Origin: Chloroflexota bacterium
Lineage (GTDB): Bacteria; Chloroflexota; Anaerolineae; Aggregatilineales; Phototrophicaceae
NCBI GenBank assembly: GCA_013388735.1
Contig: JACAES010000035.1
Span: forward strand, 51,808 to 115,807
Direction of reading: 5' to 3'
DNA length: 64,000 nucleotides
The first letter of the stretch is position 1; each line of letters begins with the position of its first letter. Shown here in pieces: positions 1-9,900 of this stretch. The notes beneath the pieces were generated by a model. The model saw only the letters and a list, made by a program, of their open reading frames with translations, was not told where the DNA came from and searched no databases. The position numbers and the translations under genes were made by a program.

Positions 1-3000
1 GATGCGGAAGCCGACGGATTCGTGCGCGGCGAGGGCTGCGGCATGGTCGTCATGAAGCGCCTGGCGGACGCGCAGGCCGATGGCGACCGCATCCTGGCCG
101 TGATACGCGGCTCGGCGCTCAACCAGGACGGCCCCAGCAGCGGCCTGACCGCGCCCAACGGCCCAGCGCAGCAGGCCGTCATCCGTGCGGCGCTGGACAA
201 TGCTGGCGTCGAAGCGTGGCAGGTGGGTTACGTCGAAACGCATGGCACGGGTACATCACTCGGCGATCCGATTGAAGTCCAGGCCATCGGCGCGGCGCTG
301 TGCGCGGGCCGCGCCGATGACAATCCGCTCGCTATCGGCTCGGTCAAAACCAACATCGGCCACCTGGAAGCGACGGCGGGGATCGCCGGTCTGATGAAAG
401 CCGTGCTGTGTCTGATGCACCGGGAAATTCCGCCGCACCTGCATTTTCATAATCCCAGCCCGCACATCCCCTGGCAAAAGTGGCCGATCATTGTGCCGAC
501 TGAATTGACGCCCTGGTACGGCGTGGACGGCAGGCTGATCGCCGGGGTGAGTTCGTTCGGCTTCAGCGGCACGAACGCACATGTGGTTCTGGAAGCCGCG
601 CCCGCGATTGAGCCGGTCGAAGCGGCGGTGGAACGCCCGCTGCATGTGCTGGCGCTGTCCGCCAGAAACGAGGCGGCGCTGCGCGAACTGGCCGGGCGTT
701 TCAACGATTATCTGGCAGACGAAACCACTGCGCGGCTGGCGGACGTGTGTTTTACGGCCAATGCCGGACGCGCGCATTTTAACCATCGTGTCTCTATTAC
801 TGCCGGGTCGCCGGACGAACTGCGCGAAAAACTGGCCGCTTTCCTGAACGGGCAGGAAGCCGCCGGGCTGGTCGGCGGTCTGGTGGAGCGGGTGGACAAA
901 CCTAAAGTCGCCTTCCTGTTCACCGGTCAGGGCGCGCAGTATGTGAATATGGGGCGGCAGTTATATGAAACGCAGCCCGCTTTTCGCGCGGCACTCGACC
1001 GATGCGCCGAGATTTTAGCGCCGCACCTGGAATACCCGCTGCTTTCGGTTTTGTACCCCGAACCGGGCCGGGAATCGGCGCTGCTGGACGATACGGCCTA
1101 TACGCAGCCGGCGCTGTTCGCGCTGGAATATGCACTGGCGCAACTGTGGCGCTCATGGGGCGTCGAGCCTTCCGCCGTGATGGGACACAGCGTTGGCGAA
1201 TTCGTGGCTGCCTGTATCGCCGGAGTCTTCAGCCTAGAAGATGTACTGCGGTTGATCGCCACGCGCGGACGGCTAATGAGCAGTCTGCCGGAAGGCGGGG
1301 CGATGGCGGCGGTCTTCGCCGGCGAGGCGCGCGTGACAGAGGCGATTGCCGCCTACGCCGATTGTGTGTCTATCGCCGCCGTGAACGGGCCGGATAACAT
1401 CGTCATTTCGGGCGATGGGGCGGTGGTGCAGACGATACTCGATACGCTTAAAAGCGAAGGGGTTAAGTCGAAGCGGCTGGCGGTTTCTCATGCGTTCCAT
1501 TCGCCGCTGATGGACTCGATTCTTGAGCCGTTCGAGCAGGCGGCGGCTTCGGTGCAGTATGCGCCGCCGCGCATTCGGCTGCTGTCGAATGTGAGCGGGC
1601 AGGCCGCCGGGGCGGAAGTGACGACGCCGGCCTACTGGCGGGGGCATGTGCGGCAGGCGGTGCAGTTCGCCCGGACGATTGAGTCGCTGCACCGGCAGGG
1701 ATACGAAATTTTTCTGGAAATCGGCCCCGGCCCGACGCTGATGGGCATGGGACAGCGCTGCCTGGCGGATGTCGAAAACCCCGGCGTGTGGCTGCCTTCG
1801 CTGCGCCCCGGACGGGATGATTGGGAACAGATGCTCGGCAGCCTGGGGGCGCTGTATGTTCAGGGCGTGGCGGTGGACTGGGCCGGCTTCGACCGGGATT
1901 ACCCGCGCCACAAGCTGGCGCTGCCGACTTATCCTTTCCAGCGCAGTGCGTACTGGGTAGCGCAGTTTAAGGCGCAAACCCGGCGCGCCGCCGTGCCGCG
2001 CGGGGACGTGCTGCATCCGCTGCTGGGCAGCCGCGTGCGGTCGCCGCTGAAAATCATCCAGTTTGAGAATGTTTTGTCCGCCGAGACGCTGCCGTTTTTG
2101 AACGATCACCGTATTTATGGCACGGCGCTGCTGCCGGCTACCGGCTTCATCGAAGCGGCGGTGGCGGCGGGGCGAGTTCTGTACGGCGGCGGGCAGGTCG
2201 AGGATTTTGTCATCCACGAAACGCTGGTGGTGGGGGACGAGGGGCGCGTGGTTCAGGTGGTTGTGACGCCGCGTGAGGACGAACGGGCCGCCTTCGAGTG
2301 CTTCAGCCAGGGCGAAGGCGATGAGGACTGGCAGCTTCACGCATCCGGCGCGCTGGTCGGCGAGAAACCCGCCGCGCCGCAGGCGGTTTCGCTGGAAGCG
2401 GCGCACGCCCGCTGTACCGAGACGATCAGCCGAGAGGCGCATTATGCCCGTCTGCGCGACAGCGGCCTGGACTTCGGCAGCAGCTTAACAGGCGTGGTCG
2501 AAATCCACCGGCGCGATGGCGAGGCGCTGGGTCTGATTCGCCTGCCGGAAATCAACATGCCGGAACTGTCGGCTTACCATATGCATCCGGCTCTGCTGGA
2601 CGCCTGCGTGCAGGTGATGGCCGCCACTATGCCGGATACGGGCGAGGTCTTCCTGCCGTTGAGTTTCGACTATTTCCGCCTGTACCGGCAGCCATCGGCG
2701 CAGGTATGGGGACACGCGCAGCTCCAGAGCAGGCCGGACGGTCAGCGGGAAACGTTCGGCGGGGACGTGCGGGTGCTGGATGACGGCGGGCAGGTGATCG
2801 CGGAAATCCTGGGGATGCGCTTCAAACGCGCCGGCCAGGATATTCTGCTCAGTCTGGCGCAGTCACAGGTGGATGACTGGCTGTACGAGGTGGACTGGCT
2901 GCCGCTGGAAGGTTTCGGCCAGGTGGACGCCCCGGCGGAAGCGCGCGATTTACCTGCGCCGGAACAGTTGGCCGAGCAGCTTCATCCGCGATTGGCGGCG

Positions 3001-6000
3001 CTGGCGACACAGCACGGGCTGCCTCGTTATACCGGTGAGCTGCTGCCGCAGATGGAAAAACTGAGCGCCGGTTATGTAATTCAGGCTTTGCGGCGCTTGG
3101 GCTGGAATCCCCATCCCGGCGAACGATTTTCCACCGAAGAACTGGCCGACGAACTGGGTATTCTGCGGCAGCACCGGCGTTTGTTAGGGCGGCTGCTGGA
3201 AATCCTGAGCGAGGACGGTTTGCTTAAACGCGCCGGCGACGGGTGGGAAGCTGTTCAAATGCTGCCGGTTGTGCCGGGGACTGAGGGACGCCTCCATGCC
3301 TTAATTGAGCAGTACCCGGAATATGGCGCTCAGTTGGAAATCACCGGGCGCTGCGGCCAGCAGCTGGCCGAGGCGCTGACCGGCCAGGTGGATTACCTGC
3401 AACTGCTGTTCCCGGACGGCGGCATCGCTACCGCCGAACGCCTGTACCGCGAACCGCCGGTCGCGCACATTTATAACGGGCTGATGGGTGAAGCGGTCGC
3501 GGCGGTGATCGAACGGCTGCCGCAGGATCGCCCGATTCGTATCCTGGAGATCGGCGGCGGCACGGGCGGCACGACCTCTTACGTCGCGCCGGTTCTGCCT
3601 GCCGGGCGGGTGTCGTACCTGTTCACCGATATTTCGCCGCTGTTCCTCGCCAGGGCGGAGCAGAAATTTGCCGATTATCCTTTCATACGCTACCAGACGC
3701 TTGACATCGAATCTGACCCGGCGGCGCAGGGCTTGGCCGGGCAGTCGTTCGATCTGGTGATCGCGGCCAATGTCATCCATGCGACGGCTGATCTGCGCGT
3801 GACGCTGGGCTTTATTCGCCAGCTTCTCGCGCCGGGCGGCCTGCTGCTGATGCTGGAAGTGACCGCGCCGGAACGCTGGGTAGACATCACCTTTGGACTG
3901 ACTGACGGTTGGTGGCGGTTCGTGGACAGCGACCTGCGCCCGGCCTATCCGCTGCTTAAACCGGCGCAGTGGTTCGATGTGCTGCGTCAGGTCGGTTTTT
4001 CCGGGGCGGCGGCGCTGCCGGAAAACAGCGCGGACTACATGGAGCAGGCGATTATCCTGGGGCAGAACGCGGCCCAGGAAAGCGGAAACTGGCTGATTTT
4101 CGCCGATGGCGGCGGGGCCGGACAAATGCTGGCGGAAGACCTGCAAGCGCGTGGGCAGATCTGCGCGCTGGTCTTCCCCGGTGAGGCTTACGCGGCGTTG
4201 GGCGATGGCTGCTGGCAGATCAATCCGGCGGAAACGGACGATTATCAGCGGCTTCTGCGGGATGCCGGCGGCGCGTCTTATCGCGGCGTGGTGCATCTGT
4301 GGAGTCTGGATATCGAACCCGGCGCGCTGGACTGGGCGCTGCCGCTGGGTTATGGCAGCGCGTTGAATCTGGTCAAGGCGCTGGCGGCAGTCGGTGGAGA
4401 AGCGCCGCGTTTGTGGCTGGTCACGCGCGGGGCGCAGCCTGCCGCCTGGGAGTCGCAGCCTGTAGCAGTCGAACAGTCGCCGTTGTGTGGATTGGGCAAA
4501 GTGATCGCGCTGGAGCATCCCGAACTGCGCGCCGCGCGGGTTGACCTCGATCCGGCAGAAAGCGCCGAAAACCGCCGGATGCTGCTGGAGGCGGTCTGGT
4601 CGGCAGATGGCGAAGACCAGATCGCAGCGCGTAACGGCGGTTGGTATGGCGCGCGGCTGGTGCGCGGCCTGGGCATCCGGCACCGACCGGCGAACACCGA
4701 ACAGCCGGTGCAGCTTGAGATCACGGCGCGCGGCACGCTGGACAACCTGGTGTTACAGCCGGCAGTCCGCCGGCGCCCCGGCCCCGGCCAGATCGAAATC
4801 CGCGTTCATGCGACAGGGCTGAACTTTAAGGATGTCCTGAACACGCTGGGCATGTATCCGGGCGACCCCGGCCCGCTGGGCGGCGAGTGCGCCGGGCGGG
4901 TGACAGCCGTCGGCGAAGGCGTAACGGCGTTCAGGCCAGGCGACGACGTGATCGCCCTGGCCGGGGGATGTTTCGGCACGTTTGTGACCGCCGATGCGGC
5001 GCTGGCTGCGCCCAAACCACCGGCACTCTCGTTCGAGGAGGCCGCCGGCGTGGCGATTCCCTTTATCACCGCTTATTACACGCTGATCTATCTCGGCAAA
5101 CTGTCGGCAGGGGAGCGTGTGTTAATCCACGCGGCGGCGGGCGGCGTCGGCATGGCGGCGGTGCAGCTTGCTCAGCGCGCCGGGGCGGAAATCTTCGCCA
5201 CCGCCGGCAGCCCGGAAAAACGCGAATTCTTAAAATCGCTCGGTGTACAGCACGTGATGGACTCGCGCACGCTGGACTTCGCCGATGAGGTGATGCGGAT
5301 CACCGGCGGGCGCGGGGTGGACATGGTGCTGAATTCGCTGGCGGGGGAGTTCATCCCTAAGAGCCTGTCGGTGCTGGCGGAGGGCGGGCGTTTCCTGGAA
5401 ATCGGCAAGAGCGGTCTGCTCACCGACGAGCAGGCCGCCGCATTGGGGCGCGGCAGGTCGTATTTGATCGTGGACTGGACGGACGATGTTCGCCGCAATC
5501 CGGCTTTAATCCGCGAAATGCTGCTGGACATCCTAGCGGCGCTGGACGATGGTTCGCTGCGCCCGCTGCCGGTTCGCACTTTCCCGATACACGAAGCCGT
5601 CAGCGCCTTCCGGTATATGGCGGCGGCGCGGCATATCGGCAAGATTGTGATTTCGCAGGATACAGGCGCGCCGATTCGTTCGGACGGCACCTACTGGATC
5701 ACCGGCGGCCTGGGCGGCCTGGGTTTGCTGACGGCGGAATGGCTGGTCGAGCAGGGCGCGCGCAGCCTGGTGCTGATGGGACGGCGCGGCGCAGATGATA
5801 CCGCCCGCCGGGCGATTGCGCGAATGGAGCAGGCCGGGGCGCGGGTGTTTGTGGCGCAGGGGGACGTTTCTGACGAGCAGGATGTGACGCGGATTCTGGA
5901 AGGAATCCGGCAAACGCTGCCGCCGCTGCGCGGCATCATTCATTCGGCGGGCGCGCTGGATGACGGCGTGCTGCTTCAGCAGGATTGGTCGCGGTTCGCC

Positions 6001-6927
6001 ACCGTGTTTGCGGCGAAAGTGGACGGCACATGGCTGCTGCACCGGCTGACGCAAAACCTGCCGCTGGACTTTTTCGTGATGTATTCATCGGTGGCATCCC
6101 TGATCGGCTCGTCCGGGCAGGGCAACCATGCCGCCGCCAACGCCTTTATGGACGCGCTGGCCTACCACCGTCGAGCGCAGGGGCTGCCGGCGCTCAGCAT
6201 CAACTGGGGCGCGTGGTCGGAGATCGGCGCGGCGGTCGAACATGATGTATTCGGTCGTATCGGGTTGCAGGGGGTCGGCGCGATACCCCCGGCGGAAGGG
6301 CTGCGCGTGCTGGCGGGATTGATGCAGGGGCCTTCGCCGCAGGTTGGTGTCATGCCGGTGGCCTGGTCGAAGTTCCTGCGGCGGTTCGCTGCCGGGGCGG
6401 AGCCACCCTTCTTTGCGGAAATCGCCCGCGAGACGCGGCAAAAACAGGCTGTGGTGGCCGCCTCTCAAACACAACCGGAGACACAGCCGGATATTCTGCG
6501 GCAGTTGGCAGAGGCCGTCCCGGCCAAACAGCGGGCGCTGCTGGCGGCTTTCGTGCAGGAACAGGCGGCGCGGGTGCTGGAACTGGACTCGCCGCGCGCG
6601 GTCGGCGAACGGACGCCCCTGAGTGAAATGGGGCTGGATTCGCTGATGGCCGTCGAACTGCGTAACCGCCTGGGCAGCGGCCTGGGGTTAAAACGTTCGC
6701 TGCCGGCAACCCTGGTTTTTGACTATCCAACGGTTGAGGCGATTGCCGGGTATCTGGCGCAGGAGGCGCTGGGGCTGGAACAACCGCAGCCGGAGGCCGC
6801 GCCTGCGCCGTCGCATGAGCCGGTTGTGAGCGGAGACGCGATGGCCGATTTGCTCGACGCGCTTGAAAACCTGTCTGATGAAGAAATAGACCGGCGCTTA
6901 TCCGAAAAGACGAAAAACGGGGATTAA
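1..6927 (+). CDS. Type I polyketide synthase module KS-AT-DH-MT-ER-KR-ACP (5' partial)
   Basis: The frame is open from base 1, so the gene starts upstream and the ketosynthase cysteine is outside the window. Counting from base 1 (2308 visible residues): KS remainder with H81 (HGTGT) and H121 (NIGHLEA); AT about 290-610 with S397 in GHSVGE and HAFH at 497-500, the usual malonyl-CoA signature; DH with H703-x3-G707 and D867; C-methyltransferase with SAM motif EIGGGTGGT near 1183; ER about 1580-1885 with HAAAGGVG near 1710; KR from about 1900 (TGGLGGLG); ACP with S2214; and an acidic tail that looks like a docking helix. By family rules it would add a methylated, fully reduced two-carbon unit. 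Oddity: the residue aligned with the KR catalytic tyrosine is H2043 (GNHAAANAF). The stop is 5 bp from the next PKS gene. Confidence 0.96.
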   Translation, partial: DAEADGFVRGEGCGMVVMKRLADAQADGDRILAVIRGSALNQDGPSSGLTAPNGPAQQAVIRAALDNAGVEAWQVGYVETHGTGTSLGDPIEVQAIGAALCAGRADDNPLAIGSVKTNIGHLEATAGIAGLMKAVLCLMHREIPPHLHFHNPSPHIPWQKWPIIVPTELTPWYGVDGRLIAGVSSFGFSGTNAHVVLEAAPAIEPVEAAVERPLHVLALSARNEAALRELAGRFNDYLADETTARLADVCFTANAGRAHFNHRVSITAGSPDELREKLAAFLNGQEAAGLVGGLVERVDKPKVAFLFTGQGAQYVNMGRQLYETQPAFRAALDRCAEILAPHLEYPLLSVLYPEPGRESALLDDTAYTQPALFALEYALAQLWRSWGVEPSAVMGHSVGEFVAACIAGVFSLEDVLRLIATRGRLMSSLPEGGAMAAVFAGEARVTEAIAAYADCVSIAAVNGPDNIVISGDGAVVQTILDTLKSEGVKSKRLAVSHAFHSPLMDSILEPFEQAAASVQYAPPRIRLLSNVSGQAAGAEVTTPAYWRGHVRQAVQFARTIESLHRQGYEIFLEIGPGPTLMGMGQRCLADVENPGVWLPSLRPGRDDWEQMLGSLGALYVQGVAVDWAGFDRDYPRHKLALPTYPFQRSAYWVAQFKAQTRRAAVPRGDVLHPLLGSRVRSPLKIIQFENVLSAETLPFLNDHRIYGTALLPATGFIEAAVAAGRVLYGGGQVEDFVIHETLVVGDEGRVVQVVVTPREDERAAFECFSQGEGDEDWQLHASGALVGEKPAAPQAVSLEAAHARCTETISREAHYARLRDSGLDFGSSLTGVVEIHRRDGEALGLIRLPEINMPELSAYHMHPALLDACVQVMAATMPDTGEVFLPLSFDYFRLYRQPSAQVWGHAQLQSRPDGQRETFGGDVRVLDDGGQVIAEILGMRFKRAGQDILLSLAQSQVDDWLYEVDWLPLEGFGQVDAPAEARDLPAPEQLAEQLHPRLAALATQHGLPRYTGELLPQMEKLSAGYVIQALRRLGWNPHPGERFSTEELADELGILRQHRRLLGRLLEILSEDGLLKRAGDGWEAVQMLPVVPGTEGRLHALIEQYPEYGAQLEITGRCGQQLAEALTGQVDYLQLLFPDGGIATAERLYREPPVAHIYNGLMGEAVAAVIERLPQDRPIRILEIGGGTGGTTSYVAPVLPAGRVSYLFTDISPLFLARAEQKFADYPFIRYQTLDIESDPAAQGLAGQSFDLVIAANVIHATADLRVTLGFIRQLLAPGGLLLMLEVTAPERWVDITFGLTDGWWRFVDSDLRPAYPLLKPAQWFDVLRQVGFSGAAALPENSADYMEQAIILGQNAAQESGNWLIFADGGGAGQMLAEDLQARGQICALVFPGEAYAALGDGCWQINPAETDDYQRLLRDAGGASYRGVVHLWSLDIEPGALDWALPLGYGSALNLVKALAAVGGEAPRLWLVTRGAQPAAWESQPVAVEQSPLCGLGKVIALEHPELRAARVDLDPAESAENRRMLLEAVWSADGEDQIAARNGGWYGARLVRGLGIRHRPANTEQPVQLEITARGTLDNLVLQPAVRRRPGPGQIEIRVHATGLNFKDVLNTLGMYPGDPGPLGGECAGRVTAVGEGVTAFRPGDDVIALAGGCFGTFVTADAALAAPKPPALSFEEAAGVAIPFITAYYTLIYLGKLSAGERVLIHAAAGGVGMAAVQLAQRAGAEIFATAGSPEKREFLKSLGVQHVMDSRTLDFADEVMRITGGRGVDMVLNSLAGEFIPKSLSVLAEGGRFLEIGKSGLLTDEQAAALGRGRSYLIVDWTDDVRRNPALIREMLLDILAALDDGSLRPLPVRTFPIHEAVSAFRYMAAARHIGKIVISQDTGAPIRSDGTYWITGGLGGLGLLTAEWLVEQGARSLVLMGRRGADDTARRAIARMEQAGARVFVAQGDVSDEQDVTRILEGIRQTLPPLRGIIHSAGALDDGVLLQQDWSRFATVFAAKVDGTWLLHRLTQNLPLDFFVMYSSVASLIGSSGQGNHAAANAFMDALAYHRRAQGLPALSINWGAWSEIGAAVEHDVFGRIGLQGVGAIPPAEGLRVLAGLMQGPSPQVGVMPVAWSKFLRRFAAGAEPPFFAEIARETRQKQAVVAASQTQPETQPDILRQLAEAVPAKQRALLAAFVQEQAARVLELDSPRAVGERTPLSEMGLDSLMAVELRNRLGSGLGLKRSLPATLVFDYPTVEAIAGYLAQEALGLEQPQPEAAPAPSHEPVVSGDAMADLLDALENLSDEEIDRRLSEKTKNGD

Positions 6928-6932
6928 CTGAT

Positions 6933-9900
6933 ATGAGCGATCTGCTCGACCGAATCAGCCAGCTTTCACCCAAACGGCTGGCGCTGCTGGTGATGGATTT
7001 GCAGGCCAGACTGGAGGCCAGCGAACGCCGGAAGTCCGAGCCAATCGCTATCATCGGCATGGGCTGTCGTTTCCCCGGCAGCGCCAATAATCCCGATCTG
7101 TTCTGGGAGAACCTGCGCAACGGCGTGGACTCGATCACCGATATTCCGGCTTCGCGCTGGGATGCCAGCGAACTGTACGATCCCGACCCGGACGCGCCCG
7201 GAAAAATCGCCACGCTGTGGGGCGGCTTTATAGATGATGTTGATCGTTTCGAGCCGCAGTTTTTCGGCATCTCCCCGCGCGAAGCGGTGACGATGGACCC
7301 GCAGCAGCGCCTTATGCTGGAAGTGAGCTGGGAGGCGCTGGAAAACGCGGGTTACGCGCCGGATAAACTGTCCGGCAGCAAGAGCGGCGTGTTTGTCGGC
7401 ATCTGCAATAACGATTATGCCCAGATGATCCTGGGCGGCGACGCCGAATTGTTTGATATGTACGTGTCTACCGGCGGCGCGCACAGCGTGGCTTCCGGGC
7501 GCATTTCGTATATCCTGGGGCTGCAAGGCCCGGCGGTGTCGGTGGATACGGCCTGCTCGTCGTCGCTGGTGGCGATTTATATGGCGGTGCAAAGCCTGCG
7601 GAATGGCGAATGCCAGATGGCGCTGGCAGGCGGCGTGAATGTCATCCTCGCGCCGGAGGTGACGGTCACGCTGTCCAAAGCCAACATGATGGCATCTGAC
7701 GGGCGCTGCAAAACATTTGATGCGTCCGCCGACGGATTCGTGCGTTCGGAGGGCTGCGGCGTGGTGGTGCTGAAGCGGCTGTCCGACGCGCTGGCCGATG
7801 GCGATCAAATTCTGGCCGTCATTCGCGGCGCGGCCATCAACCAGGATGGCCGCAGCAACGGCCTGACCGCGCCGAACGGCCCGTCGCAGGTGGCCGTGAT
7901 TCGTGAGGCGCTGGCCGATGCCGACCTCGAACCGCACGAAGTCAGCTATATTGAAACGCACGGCACGGGTACATCGCTGGGCGACCCGATAGAAGTGCAG
8001 GCGTTGGGCGCGGCGCTGGGTAAAGGCCGCCCGGCAGATCGGCCATTAATGATCGGTTCGGTCAAAACCAACATCGGCCACCTGGAATCGGCGGCGGGTG
8101 TGGCCGGGTTAATCAAACTCGTCCTCAGTTTGCAGCACCGGGAGATTCCGCCGCACCTGCATTTTAACCAGCCCAGCCCCTACATCCCCTGGGACGAACT
8201 GCCCGTCACCGTGCCGACGGCGCGCACCCCCTGGGAAGTGGGCGACGGGCGGCGGATTGGCGGCCTGAGTTCGTTCGGCTTCAGCGGCACCAATGTGCAT
8301 CTGATTGTTGAGGAAGCGCCGGCGCGCCGGCCTGAACCGGCAGCGGTCGAAAGGCCGGCGCATATCCTGGCGCTTTCGGCGCGCAGCGAGGCCGCGCTGC
8401 GGGCGCTGGCCGAACGGTATGCAGCGGATTTGGCGAGTAAATCGCCCGAATCGCTGCCGGATGTCTGCTTCACGGCCAACGCCGGGCGGGCGCACCTCAA
8501 TCACCGGCTGGCGCTGGTGGCCGAAACGCTGCCGCAGATGCGGGAAACGCTGGCCGCTTACTTAAACGGCGAGCGCGTGGACAATCTGATCGCCGGGCAG
8601 GTGGGGCCGCGTATGGGCCTCGCTTTCCTGTTCACAGGGCAGGGGTCGCAGTACGTCCAGATGGGGCGCGAACTGTACGAGACTCAGCCGACCTTCCGCC
8701 AGGCGCTCGACCGCTGCAACGAACTGCTGAAGCCGGAACTCGGCCAATCGCTGCTGGCGGTGCTGTACCCTGAGCCCGGCCAGGACTCGCCCCTGAACGA
8801 CATTCTGTTTGCCCAGACGGCTCAGTTCGCCGTCGAATACGCGCTGGCCGAACTGTGGCGCTCGTGGGGAATCGTGCCGTCGGTGGTGATGGGTCACAGC
8901 GTGGGGGAATATGCCGCTGCCTGCGCGGCGGGTGTGTTCAGCCTGGAAGACGGCCTCAAACTGGTGTCGGCGCGTGGGCGTTTGATGCAGTCGGTTTCGC
9001 TGTCCGGCGAGATGGCGACCGTGTTCGGTTCGGCTGAACGGGTGGCGGAAGCGATTAAACCTTACGCCGACCGGGTATCCATCGCCGCCGTCAACGGGCC
9101 GGAAAGCGTGGTCATCTCCGGCGAAAAAGTGGCCCTGCAAGCGGTGATAGATCTTCTGAAAGAAGAGCGCATCCGCGCGCGGCGCTTGCAGGTAACGACC
9201 GCCTCACATTCACCGCTGATGGAACCGCTGCTGGATGCGTTCATGAAGACGGCGCGGGAAGTCACCTACCACCCGCCGCAGATTGACCTGATCTCCGGCC
9301 TGACCGGGCAGCTTGCCGGGCGCGAAATCGCCAGCCCGGAATACTGGCGGCGGCACATGCGGGAAGCGGTGCAGTTTTACCCGGCCATGCAGACACTTTA
9401 CGAGTTGGGCTGCCGGCTGTTTGTTGAGATCGGCCCCGCGCCCAACCTGCTGGAGATGGGCCAACGCTGTATCCCCGGCGATGACTGCCGCTGGCTGCCA
9501 TCGCTGCGTCCCGGTCACAGCGATTGGACGCAGATGCTCAAAAGCCTGGGGGGGCTGTATGCCGGCGGCGTGGAAGTGGACTGGGCAGGCTTCGACCGGG
9601 ATTACCCGCGCCGCCGTCTGCCGCTGCCGACGTATCCTTTCCAGCGCGAACGATACTGGATTGACGCCGCCAGCCGTCAACCGCCGGCTGCCTATCTGTC
9701 CGGTAAAACAATTCACCCGCTGCTGGGCGCGCGGCTGCGTTCGCCCGCGCTTCAGGACATTGTGTTTGAGTCCCAGATGAACGCGCATTATCCGGCGTTT
9801 CTCGATCACCACCGCATTTATGGCGTGGTGGTTCTGCCATCACCGGCGTACCTGGAAATGGCACTGGCAGGGGCGGAGGACGCTTTTGGGCCGGGGCCGC

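Noticed and set aside
1273..4683. Long open frames on the minus strand opposite the PKS genes.
   Set aside because: They are Arg/Gln/His-rich antisense shadows of GC-rich coding DNA, with no family resemblance.
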